DNA of 64,000 nucleotides from Rossellomorea sp036867415 (GTDB lineage: Bacteria; Bacillota; Bacilli; Bacillales; Bacillaceae_B), in NCBI RefSeq assembly GCF_036867415.1, contig NZ_JBAJHU010000003.1, forward strand, positions 558,001 through 622,000, given 5' to 3'. Below are positions 1 to 7,598 of this stretch, in pieces. A model generated the notes under the pieces. The model did not search any database, had not been told where the DNA came from, and saw only the letters and a list, made by a program, of their open reading frames with translations. Every line of letters begins with the position of its first letter. Position 1 is the first letter of the stretch. A program made the position numbers and the translations under genes.

Positions 1-1
1 C

Positions 2-793
2 AAATGGATAATGTCCTGGCTGAAAGGAGAGCAATCCAATGAGCAGCTGGAGGGATATCTAAGGGAGTTGAAACTGGATATTAATGGAGGAGTCGTTTGT
101 GTTTTTAGTGATGAGAAAGAACGAGAGCCACAGGATTTAACCTATTTCAATTTAGTGGCAAGAAGTATTTTCGAACAGCAGGGATTTCATGGGCTGACTG
201 AGAAATGCGGCAGCGACCAACTGTTCATTCTGTTGGATACGCGCGGGCGGATCGATTGGAAGAAAAGGTTGAAAACAGCACTGGAAAAGATTCAGCAGTC
301 CCATTTCTTATCACACAAAAAAGATTCGGTCATCTCGGTTGGAAAGTATCAAGAAGAGATGATGAACATCAGCGTGAGCTATAAAACTGCTCAGGAAAGC
401 TTATTATTCCGTTCAAAAATAGACGGTGGCAACCGTTTCTTTTTCTTTGACGATTTACATCTGTATCGTTTGATATCAATTGTAAATAACAATGTGAACC
501 TATCCGAGATGATAGAGGAATATTTACACCCCCTCTTACTCTACGATAATGAGAATGAGGGCAGCCTGCTATTGACACTGAAGGTTTTCTTAAGCTGCCA
601 AGGTTCTAAACAGGAAACTGCCAAAAAATTGTTTATTGTAAGGCAAACGCTTTACCATCGATTGAGAAAAATTGAAGAGCTTCTAGGTGAAGATTTCATG
701 AGTGCGGATAAGAGGCTGGCTATCGAATTCCTATTGTCTGCCCATGATTATCTCAATCCATTAAAGTTCGTGAAAAAACAAGCTGCCAAATGA
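2..793 (+). CDS. PucR-family transcriptional regulator, C-terminal part (5' end outside window)
   Basis: The reading frame is open from the first bases of the window. The first visible residues (KWIMSWLKGE) look like the middle of a PucR protein rather than an N-terminus, so the gene is cut by the window edge. The last ~60 residues hold the PucR C-terminal helix-turn-helix (HTH_30): GSKQETAKKLFIVRQTLYHR followed by LRKIEELLG. PucR proteins are DNA-binding activators of purine or amino-compound catabolism. The gene ends about 145 bp before a semialdehyde dehydrogenase/aminotransferase pair on the same strand, so it probably controls that pair; this is inferred from position. The ligand cannot be read from the fragment. 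Confidence 0.85.
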   Translation, partial: KWIMSWLKGEQSNEQLEGYLRELKLDINGGVVCVFSDEKEREPQDLTYFNLVARSIFEQQGFHGLTEKCGSDQLFILLDTRGRIDWKKRLKTALEKIQQSHFLSHKKDSVISVGKYQEEMMNISVSYKTAQESLLFRSKIDGGNRFFFFDDLHLYRLISIVNNNVNLSEMIEEYLHPLLLYDNENEGSLLLTLKVFLSCQGSKQETAKKLFIVRQTLYHRLRKIEELLGEDFMSADKRLAIEFLLSAHDYLNPLKFVKKQAAK

Positions 794-803
794 TGAGCAG
801 GAA

Positions 804-882
804 TGTCTAATGTACAAACATGGTTACTTTACACTTTGTCTAATGAAAGCCTTTGTGATATCTCTCATAATGGACTTATATA
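804..882 (+). promoter_or_regulatory. Probable promoter and 9-bp direct repeats upstream of mmsA
   Basis: The motif TGTCTAATG occurs at 804-812 and again at 837-845, exactly 33 bp apart (about three helical turns). It is followed by TTGTGA (853-858) and an AT-rich TTATATA (876-882) at 17-18 bp spacing, a plausible sigma-A promoter for the dehydrogenase operon. The direct repeats sit just upstream of the -35 and could be activator sites for the adjacent PucR-type regulator. That assignment is inference. Confidence 0.35.
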
Positions 883-938
883 CATCATAGCGCCTTGTAA
901 AACTCAGAGTGAATTATTCGTATTTAAGGAGGATTAAT

Positions 939-2405
939 ATGACAATCATTAAGAAAGACGTAGCAGTGTTAAAAAACTTTATTGGTGGAAAGTGGATTGA
1001 TTCCGAAAGTTCGCAGACGATGGATGTGTTGAACCCGGCGACCAACGAAGAGCTTGCGAGAGTGCCTATTTCAACTAAAGGAGATGTTGATCTAGCTGTG
1101 AAAGCAGCAAAAGAAGCTTCGGAAACATGGAAAAAAACTCCTGTACCAAAAAGAGCAAGACTCTTTTATAAGTATCATACACTGTTATCTGAAAATCACG
1201 AACAATTAGCGAAACTCGTGGTTCAAGAAAATGGGAAGTCATATAAAGAAGCATATGGGGAAGTTCAGCGCGGACTGGAATGTGTCGAGTTTGCATGCGG
1301 TGCCCCTACGCTGATGATGGGTGAGACGCTAAGCGGAATTGCAGAAGATATTGATTCCGAAATGTTCCGTTATCCTCTTGGGGTTGTGGGTGGAATTACG
1401 CCATTCAACTTCCCGATGATGGTGCCGCTTTGGATGTTCCCACTCGCAGTGGCATGCGGTAACAGCTTCGTCCTCAAGCCATCTGAAAGAACACCGATGC
1501 TTGCAAATCGACTTGCTGAATTGTTTACGGAAGCCGGTTTTCCTCAAGGAGTATTGAATGTAGTCCACGGTGCGCATGATGTTGTGAACGGATTGATCGA
1601 ACATAAGGATATTGCAGCCATTTCCTTTGTAGGCTCACAGCCTGTAGCGAAATACGTTTATGAAAAATCTGCCCAGCAAGGAAAGCGTGTCCAGGCTCTT
1701 TCCGGTGCGAAAAATCATCATGTTGTGATGCCGGATGCTGATCTGGAAAAAGCAGCAGAACACATTATCAGCTCTGCATTTGGAAGTGCCGGCCAGCGTT
1801 GCATGGCTTGCAGTGCGGTCGTTGTAGTGGGGGAAAATGAACCGTTCATCAATGCTCTCACAAAGAAGGCGGATGACCTTTGTATTGGTAATGGGATGGA
1901 CGATGAAGTCCTGCTGACTCCTGTGATTAGAAGTGAGCATCGGAACCGTACCCTTAAGTATATTGAAAAAGGTATGGAGGAAGGGGCAACACTGATTCGC
2001 GATGGAAGAAAAGAAATGGGTGACCTGAAGGATGGAAACTTTTTAGGAGCCACGATCTTTGATCATGTATCTCCTGATATGACGATTGCAAAAGAAGAGA
2101 TGTTCGCACCTGTATTGAGTCTCCTTAGAGCGAAGGACTTGGATGAAGGGCTGGAGTATATTAGAAAATCACGTTTTGGAAATGGAGCGACCCTATATAC
2201 TAAAGATGCCAAAGCGGTGAGACAGTTCAGGGAAGAAGCCGATGCAGGCATGCTTGGGATCAACGTAGGTGTTCCCGCTACCATGGCATTTTTTCCATTT
2301 TCAGGTTGGAAAGACTCTTTCTATGGAGACATGCATGTTAACGGTAAAGACGGAGTAAATTTCTTTACTAGGAAGAAAATGATCACTTCACGATTTGATT
2401 TCTAA
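939..2405 (+). CDS. mmsA: Methylmalonate-semialdehyde dehydrogenase (CoA-acylating)
   Basis: A 488-residue aldehyde dehydrogenase of the MmsA/IolA class. It oxidises malonate- or methylmalonate-semialdehyde with NAD and CoA to acetyl- or propionyl-CoA. The catalytic cysteine is Cys288 in GQRCMACS, and the NAD-binding segment (GGITPFNFPMM) is typical of MmsA. An in-frame ATG lies 30 bp upstream at 909, but the start at 939 is preferred because AAGGAGG lies just before it and the protein then matches family length. It is followed after 26 bp by a class III aminotransferase. A beta-alanine or similar omega-amino acid would be transaminated to a semialdehyde and then converted to acyl-CoA. No inositol genes are nearby, so an iolA role in inositol use is less likely. 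Confidence 0.9.
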   Translation: MTIIKKDVAVLKNFIGGKWIDSESSQTMDVLNPATNEELARVPISTKGDVDLAVKAAKEASETWKKTPVPKRARLFYKYHTLLSENHEQLAKLVVQENGKSYKEAYGEVQRGLECVEFACGAPTLMMGETLSGIAEDIDSEMFRYPLGVVGGITPFNFPMMVPLWMFPLAVACGNSFVLKPSERTPMLANRLAELFTEAGFPQGVLNVVHGAHDVVNGLIEHKDIAAISFVGSQPVAKYVYEKSAQQGKRVQALSGAKNHHVVMPDADLEKAAEHIISSAFGSAGQRCMACSAVVVVGENEPFINALTKKADDLCIGNGMDDEVLLTPVIRSEHRNRTLKYIEKGMEEGATLIRDGRKEMGDLKDGNFLGATIFDHVSPDMTIAKEEMFAPVLSLLRAKDLDEGLEYIRKSRFGNGATLYTKDAKAVRQFREEADAGMLGINVGVPATMAFFPFSGWKDSFYGDMHVNGKDGVNFFTRKKMITSRFDF

Positions 2406-2431
2406 AAGAAGAAAACAAGGAGGGGAACCCA

Positions 2432-3781
2432 ATGGTGAAAACAGGTCAAGACATGTGGCTTAAACAGGATGAACAATACCTTTGGCATTCCATGAAACCG
2501 TACAATCCTGATGGAACGATGGTGGTTACAGAATCCAAAGGGTCGTGGGTAACTGATAATGAAGGAAAGAAATATCTGGACGGAATGGCTGGATTATGGT
2601 GTGTCAACATTGGTTATGGAAGACATGAATTAGCTGAAGCTGCTTATGAACAATTGAAAAAAATGGCTTACTTTCCTTTGACACAGAGTCATCAGCCTGC
2701 CATTCAACTTGCGGAGAGATTAAACGGGTTATTAGGAGAAGAATATGTCATATTTTTCTCAAACAGCGGGTCTGAAGCCAATGAAACAGCATTCAAAATC
2801 GCTCGTCAATATCATCAGCAAAAAGGAGAGGGAGACCGTTACAAGATCATTTCCAGGTATCGGTCCTATCATGGAAACTCTATGGGAGCCTTGGCTGCTA
2901 CAGGACAGGCGCAGCGAAAGTACAAATACGAACCACTGGCTCCCGGATTTGTCCATGTTGCACCGCCTGACTCATACAGGGACGAAGCAGAAGGCAAATC
3001 GCCACACGATTTGCCAGGGGTTAAAGCGATCGACCAGGCCATGACTTGGGAACTCAGTGAAACAATCGCTGCCCTCATCATGGAGCCGATTATTACGGGC
3101 GGGGGAATATTGATCCCGCAAGAAGATTACATGAAAGCTGCAAAGGAAGTGTGTGAAAAACATGGTGCTTTAATGATTGTCGATGAAGTGATTTGTGGTT
3201 TCGGGCGCACCGGCAAGCCTTTCGGTTACATGAATTATGATGTGAAACCGGATATCATTACAATGGCGAAAGGGATTACTTCCGCTTACCTGCCGTTATC
3301 GGCTACCGCAGTTAAACGTGAAATATATGAAGCATTTAAAGGCACTGAGGAATATGATTACTTCCGCCATATCAATACCTTTGGAGGTAATCCTGCAGCT
3401 TGTGCACTTGCATTGAAGAACATTGAGATAATGGAGAATGAAGGTCTATTCACAAGGTCTGAGGAGCTTGGGGAAACAGCCTTGAATACTCTGAAAAATC
3501 AGCTGCAGAAGCATAAACTAGTAGGTGATATCAGAGGTAAAGGGCTTCTTATTGGTATTGAGATGGTAAAGGATCAACAAACAAAAGAACCTTTGGCTGT
3601 GGAAAAAGTGAATGGTGTGATTTCCTATTGCAAACAACACGGGGTTATTATTGGAAAGAACGGGGCAACTGTCGCCGGATTCAATAATGTACTGACTCTT
3701 TCCCCCCCGCTTACTATCGAAGTGGAAGATCTTGAATTATTAATTAATACAGTCATTGACGGAATCAATTCTATACAATAA
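2432..3781 (+). CDS. Class III (omega-amino acid:pyruvate type) aminotransferase
   Basis: A 449-residue PLP-dependent class III aminotransferase. The start has GGAGGGG eight bases upstream. Visible family signatures are the PLP phosphate-binding SNSGSEANE, the aspartate in MIVDEVICGFGRTG that contacts the pyridine ring, and the PLP lysine Lys280 in MAKGITS. The N-terminal DGMAGLWCVNIGYGR is typical of beta-alanine:pyruvate and related omega-transaminases. Pairing with the CoA-acylating semialdehyde dehydrogenase supports catabolism of beta-alanine, beta-aminoisobutyrate or a polyamine-derived amine. The exact substrate cannot be told from sequence. Cytosolic; likely co-transcribed with mmsA. 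Confidence 0.85.
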   Translation: MVKTGQDMWLKQDEQYLWHSMKPYNPDGTMVVTESKGSWVTDNEGKKYLDGMAGLWCVNIGYGRHELAEAAYEQLKKMAYFPLTQSHQPAIQLAERLNGLLGEEYVIFFSNSGSEANETAFKIARQYHQQKGEGDRYKIISRYRSYHGNSMGALAATGQAQRKYKYEPLAPGFVHVAPPDSYRDEAEGKSPHDLPGVKAIDQAMTWELSETIAALIMEPIITGGGILIPQEDYMKAAKEVCEKHGALMIVDEVICGFGRTGKPFGYMNYDVKPDIITMAKGITSAYLPLSATAVKREIYEAFKGTEEYDYFRHINTFGGNPAACALALKNIEIMENEGLFTRSEELGETALNTLKNQLQKHKLVGDIRGKGLLIGIEMVKDQQTKEPLAVEKVNGVISYCKQHGVIIGKNGATVAGFNNVLTLSPPLTIEVEDLELLINTVIDGINSIQ

Positions 3782-3825
3782 AAGAAAGCCGGAAGATTTG
3801 GATAAATGTGTCTTATCCGAATAAT

Positions 3826-3882
3826 AATCCGAACTTTAATTCAAATTCTTTAATGAGAATTCGAATTAGTTCGGATTTTTTA
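3826..3882 (+). terminator. Hairpin terminator after the aminotransferase
   Basis: AATCCGAACT at the left pairs with AGTTCGGATT at the right, with a second AATTC/GAATT block inside, followed by TTTTTTATT. The stem resembles the CCCGAACT...AGTTCGGG hairpin that leads each copy of the repeat family at 4360, 25009, 27476 and 30735, but here it stands alone. Confidence 0.8.
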
Positions 3883-3970
3883 TTAGGTTCTGAGACTCTT
3901 TCTGATAACTGAATTTTAGAAAAAGATGGTAAAATGAGGAGAACGTACATCACATTTAAGGAGAGAGAAT

Positions 3971-4342
3971 ATGTCAGTATTATTTAAAGGAATAGATCAT
4001 GTACAACTGGCAGCACCTGAAAGTTGTGAAACAGAAGCAAGGAAATTTTATGGTGATATACTAGGTTTACATGAAATCTCTAAACCGGAAAATTTAAAAG
4101 CGAGTGGCGGGTGCTGGTTTCAGTTTGGCGCCCAGGAAATTCATATCGGTGTACAATCGGACTTTCTACCCGCCACGAAAGCTCATCCCGGATTACTTGT
4201 AGAAGGTTTGGAGACTTACCGGAACAGCTTGGTCGAGAAGGGAATTCAGGTTAAAGAAGATACTCCCATTAATGGGAGGAGCCGATTTTTTGTTTCTGAT
4301 CCCTTTGGAAATCGGATCGAATTTTTGGAATATCATGAATGA
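3971..4342 (+). CDS. VOC-superfamily (glyoxalase/dioxygenase-like) protein
   Basis: A 123-residue single-domain vicinal-oxygen-chelate protein. IDHVQLAAP at the N-terminus and SRFFVSDPFGNRIEFLEY at the C-terminus are the two beta-alpha-beta-beta-beta module signatures, with His11 and the C-terminal Glu in metal-ligand positions. An AAGGAGAGA ribosome binding site lies nine bases before the ATG. Such proteins act as small metalloenzymes (isomerases, lyases, dioxygenases) or in drug binding; the substrate is unknown. It stands alone between two terminator structures, so it is probably monocistronic. A repeat element begins 18 bp after its stop codon. Confidence 0.8.
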   Translation: MSVLFKGIDHVQLAAPESCETEARKFYGDILGLHEISKPENLKASGGCWFQFGAQEIHIGVQSDFLPATKAHPGLLVEGLETYRNSLVEKGIQVKEDTPINGRSRFFVSDPFGNRIEFLEYHE

Positions 4343-4359
4343 TTATCTGAAACGATGTA

Positions 4360-4798
4360 GAGGCTCGGACAAAAGTGTTTTAGTCTGAATAAAACCCGAA
4401 CTAATTTGAATTCTAAGTTCAAATAAGTTTTGGTTTATTATTAGCTCAGTTCAAATGCCCATTTAGTATCTTGCTTGTTCAGCGGTTGATTGGAGTGCAA
4501 GACGAAGACTCCTGCAGGACAAGTAGCTTATTAGAAAAGCGGAAGGGCTTTGCTCAGAGGCGTGTGGCATAAGACGAATCGGCCTGGAAGGCGCTCTTTG
4601 CCTTCTTGGCCGGTTTAGCTTATGACTTGTTCCTCTAAGCCCTGCAGCTAGACAAGTGAGACCCCGCAGGCTTGCCGAGAAGGTTCACGGGCTACCCGCG
4701 GAAAGCGAAGTCTTGCACGGAAATCATTAGCGGTATTTAGAGTCTAACACTGATAATGTTCCCCTTTAGGTAGGTGTTTTTTGTTTTGTCCCAGTCTC
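4360..4798 (+). repeat. Terminal-inverted-repeat element, copy A (with nested insertion)
   Basis: A non-coding element bounded by GAGGCTCGGACAAAAG at the left and TTTTGTCCCAGTCTC at the right, which are near-perfect inverted repeats of each other. Order inside: a terminator-like hairpin (4391-4440, CCCGAACT...), a GC-rich segment with GGAGTGCAAGACGAAGACTC, then CACGGGCTACCCGCGGAAAG and GCGAAGTCTTGCACGGAAAT. Copies B, C and D in this window share this order. It begins 18 bp after the VOC stop, in the same orientation, and runs to the 3' end of the convergent VanW gene. It is longer than copy D because a second repeat is inserted near 4532-4656. Confidence 0.8.
4532..4656. repeat. Second, palindromic repeat nested in copy A
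   Basis: Aligning copy A with copy D shows that AGCTTAT is followed directly by GTGAGACC in D but is split in A by about 125 bp. The inserted sequence is a large imperfect palindrome: CATAAGACGAATCGGCC (from 4568) against GGCCGGTTTAGCTTATG (to 4624), with flanking AGAAAAGCGG and GCTAGACAA. It encodes nothing. It looks like an independent intergenic repeat family, related by my recollection to palindromic repeats seen in other Bacillus genomes, that landed inside the larger element. Confidence 0.6.
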
Positions 4799-4802
4799 AG
4801 TT

Positions 4803-5729
4803 TTAATAAATGGATTTCTTAATCCCCTGGGGCACATGTTTCGCTGATGGTGGTACATTTCTATTCTTAACATTGATAAATTCAGAAGAATGGATAGTTA
4901 TACTTATCTGTCCACCATATATATGTGTACGGATCAACAGAGGCTGATCATAAGTATTGCGGAATATGAAATCGGGTCCGTACCAACTTACTGTAGCATC
5001 CCTCCCCTTTGGAACATAGGGCACTCGTTTACTGTGATGATATCGTTCCACGATTTCAACACCTGCAAGGTCGACTGCATTATATAGTGTAGATGAGACT
5101 TGGCATATCCCTCCGCCGATATCTTCGGACAACTCCCCCCTTACAATGACAGGAGCTTTCTTATATCCTTTATCTTTCGTCCGTCTGCCCACTGTTTTAT
5201 TAAATGAAAACAATTCGCCAGGAAAAACGACCTTATTATTGATTTCATTTGCAGCTAGAGAAATATTATGAGACCGTTCATTGTTATTACGGTTGAAATA
5301 GGTAACATAATGGCCGATTTGGCGGTTACGTATGTTCGAAAGAAGTTCACTGTCGACTCTTGGATGCAGTGTCTGCAGTGGTACCTCAATTCTGACTGTG
5401 CCTTTTGAGAACAGGGCACCCAACAATTGTTGGTTGAATTTTCTTACATGAAGTTTATACCCGCTTTCATGCTCCTTGATGTTATTGTTCTTATCCAGAT
5501 AAGCATCACGCGGGGGAACGGAGACTTTTTTATTTATTTCCTCTGTTATTTTTTCAGTCACGGCAGGATTAAGAAGTGGTTCATCGATGCCTTCAAATGT
5601 GAGTTCCTCAGGGATATATGAAGATAGGAGGTCTCCTTGGAAGTATATTTGAATCTGTGTATCTTGAGTGTCATGTATAACAGGCAATGAAAGAAGGCTG
5701 ATTAATGTTAATTTTGTCATCAGCTGCAT
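4803..5729 (-). CDS. VanW-like exported protein
   Basis: A 308-residue protein with an N-terminal hydrophobic export segment (TLISLLSLPVI) and a VanW domain over roughly residues 140-280. The diagnostic run is FPGELFSFNKTVG, then GELSEDIGGGICQVSSTLYN, then YVPKGRDATVSWYGPDF. VanW domains occur in vancomycin-resistance clusters and in many spore-former cell-envelope proteins such as B. subtilis YoaR; their biochemical activity is unknown. It is divergently transcribed from the exported protein at 5869, with 139 bp between starts, suggesting a shared regulatory region. No van resistance genes are nearby, so this is not a resistance cluster. Confidence 0.8.
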   Translation of the reverse strand: MQLMTKLTLISLLSLPVIHDTQDTQIQIYFQGDLLSSYIPEELTFEGIDEPLLNPAVTEKITEEINKKVSVPPRDAYLDKNNNIKEHESGYKLHVRKFNQQLLGALFSKGTVRIEVPLQTLHPRVDSELLSNIRNRQIGHYVTYFNRNNNERSHNISLAANEINNKVVFPGELFSFNKTVGRRTKDKGYKKAPVIVRGELSEDIGGGICQVSSTLYNAVDLAGVEIVERYHHSKRVPYVPKGRDATVSWYGPDFIFRNTYDQPLLIRTHIYGGQISITIHSSEFINVKNRNVPPSAKHVPQGIKKSIY

Positions 5730-5868
5730 CGGACATCAACTCCTTCCATTATAGTATTGGTTGGAAAATTCCATTCATGTAGGAAATCTGAAGATGGAGA
5801 TTTCCAATAATTACACCTTATTCATTATCCATTCATTCAGAAACTAAAGAAAAAAGGTTTGGTTCGTT

Positions 5869-6720
5869 ATGAGTTATGTAAGGATGATCTTTATATTTTT
5901 TCTTTTCCTGATTGTGGTTGGTAAAGCAGAAGCAGAGATGATAATAGATGAAAGGGCAAAGAATGATCCGAGACCGTCTTTTTCGATAGAGATTCTGCCG
6001 TGGGACATTGTGAACGATGTGATCCCGAATAAATCATTTTTCACGATTATTGATGTGGAGACAGGACTCAGTTTCAATGTACAGCGCAGGGCAGGTAGTA
6101 AACATGCCGATGTACAACCATTAACCAAAAAAGATACAAAAATCATGAAAACCATCTATAACGATAAATGGAGCTGGGACAGAAGAGCAATCCTTGTTCA
6201 ATACAATGACCGGTTGATTCCTGCTTCAATGAATGGGATGCCCCATGGCGCAGGAGCGCTCCAAAATGGGTTCCCAGGGCACTTTTGTGTCCACTTTTAT
6301 GGCAGTACCACCCATAAAACACCGACGCCGGATCTTGCCCATAAATTGATGATTCTAAAAGCAGGCGGCAAGCTTCAAAGGTATTTATACAATATGGACC
6401 CTTATGAAAGCATCAGAATAATGGAGATAGCGATTAATCAGCATGATGAAAACCTTCTTTCTCTAATCCTTTCAGAACAGGAGGAAGGCATTGCCCAACG
6501 ACTCATTCAGGAAATCAATCATATAGAGATTACTGAATTGTCCTTGCTTCCATCAGAGGATATTCATGCCTTCTTTGGACTGGAGGTGAAAGCTAAGCTG
6601 AATTGGATTTCCAGTGAACAAACTCAATCTGTGACCAGGGGCAGTCTCCTCATCCGGAAAAGCAGTCCTGAAGGACAGTGGGGAATTGATGGGAAAGAAC
6701 TAGCTGGATTGGTGAAGTAG
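5869..6720 (+). CDS. Exported protein of unknown function with an HFCVHF motif
   Basis: A 283-residue protein with a clear signal peptide (MIFIFFLFLIVVGKAEA, cleavage after AEA). The mature N-terminal half has LPWDIVNDVIPNKSFFTIID, then VETGLSFNVQRRAG, KHADVQPLT and SWDRRAILV. A conserved-looking core NGMPHGAGALQNGFPGHFC runs on into VHFYGSTTH. I recall similar His/Cys-rich cores in secreted proteins of other spore-formers. The spacing loosely recalls the HG...CIR active site of L,D-transpeptidases, but the canonical motif is absent. The C-terminal half (from ~residue 180) is helical with no recognised domain. Function unknown; the VanW neighbour suggests the cell envelope. Confidence 0.65.
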   Translation: MSYVRMIFIFFLFLIVVGKAEAEMIIDERAKNDPRPSFSIEILPWDIVNDVIPNKSFFTIIDVETGLSFNVQRRAGSKHADVQPLTKKDTKIMKTIYNDKWSWDRRAILVQYNDRLIPASMNGMPHGAGALQNGFPGHFCVHFYGSTTHKTPTPDLAHKLMILKAGGKLQRYLYNMDPYESIRIMEIAINQHDENLLSLILSEQEEGIAQRLIQEINHIEITELSLLPSEDIHAFFGLEVKAKLNWISSEQTQSVTRGSLLIRKSSPEGQWGIDGKELAGLVK

Positions 6721-6833
6721 GAATTCATATTTGCAACTATCATAAAATGTAAAAAGAAAATCAATCATGTGAAGTTTCTTCTCGTTCAAATAGGGAAAAG
6801 AACATTTAAACAAACCGTGGAGGTTAGGGACTC

Positions 6834-7475
6834 ATGCTGGAGTTTATCATAAATGTCATTAGAGAACTGGGGATGTGGGGGTTGTTTGCTGGAAATGCAA
6901 TAGAGGCCTCTTCACTGCCTTTTCCCGGGGTTTTGGTCACGTTGACCTATGGATACCTGCTTGATCCTTCATGGGGAAAGCTGATCAGTCTTGCTGTTTT
7001 CAGCAGTCTGATCTATACTGTTTTCAGCTATATCCCGTATGCCATAGGTTTTAAAATCAAGCATACGATAAAGGATAAGACCAGTACTAAAAACACCAAA
7101 AAAGTAGAAAAAGCACAGAGGTGGTTCAGGAAGTATGGAGTTTGGAGTATCGCACTTTCCCGACCACTGGGAATAGGCAATTACATTTCGTATGCCTCGG
7201 GTATAAGTAAAGTCAGTAAGTTGAAATTTGGTTCCCTTACATTCATCGGCATCTTCCCGGTTACCTTTATCATGCTCATAGTCGGAAAAAACGGTCATTT
7301 GGAATCCGTACAGTCGTTAATAAGCAGTATCCAGAATTATATTTTCATAGGTGGTGCTCTGCTATTGATCATCTTCATCGGATACAAATTCCTGTATCCC
7401 ACCAGGAAGAAGAAAAGTGAATGTCCATCGAGTAAAGAAGTTCCGTCCAAGATCGTTAAACAAAATGATTCATAG
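6834..7475 (+). CDS. DedA/VTT-domain integral membrane protein
   Basis: A 213-residue membrane protein with about five hydrophobic segments and a basic C-terminal tail. The N-terminal GLFAGNAIEASSLPFPGVLV matches the conserved E-x-x-x-x-P-x-P-G/E element of DedA (SNARE-associated/VTT) proteins, and WSIALSRPLGIGNYISYASG matches the conserved R-x-x-P-x-x-R/G-x-x loop. DedA proteins flip or scramble undecaprenyl phosphate and phospholipids. GGAGG precedes the start and a strong terminator follows. It shares no operon signal with mutS. Confidence 0.75.
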   Translation: MLEFIINVIRELGMWGLFAGNAIEASSLPFPGVLVTLTYGYLLDPSWGKLISLAVFSSLIYTVFSYIPYAIGFKIKHTIKDKTSTKNTKKVEKAQRWFRKYGVWSIALSRPLGIGNYISYASGISKVSKLKFGSLTFIGIFPVTFIMLIVGKNGHLESVQSLISSIQNYIFIGGALLLIIFIGYKFLYPTRKKKSECPSSKEVPSKIVKQNDS

Positions 7476-7499
7476 TTCCGATTGATAAACTCTTACCGT

Positions 7500-7534
7500 A
7501 ACGTCCCTTCTATATTTTGAGGGACGATTTTTTT
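7500..7534 (+). terminator. Rho-independent terminator after the DedA-like gene
   Basis: ACGTCCCT pairs with AGGGACGA around a TCTATATTTTG loop, followed by seven T. It separates the DedA-like gene from mutS. Confidence 0.85.
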
Positions 7535-7542
7535 GACCATTA

Positions 7543-7551
7543 TGATATAAT
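7543..7551 (+). promoter_or_regulatory. Extended -10 promoter for mutS
   Basis: TGATATAAT is a perfect extended -10 (TGN followed by TATAAT), 48 bp upstream of the mutS start. No good -35 is present at the right distance, as is normal for extended -10 promoters. Confidence 0.5.
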
Positions 7552-7598
7552 AAATAGTCTAGATTTGTAGAATTTGCATGAAAGGTTTGATTCGGAAC

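Noticed and set aside
1635..2053. Minus-strand frames of about 100 codons inside mmsA (and similar frames opposite mutS, mutL, selB and metH)
   Set aside because: They are shadows of strongly supported + strand genes, without ribosome binding sites or recognisable domains.
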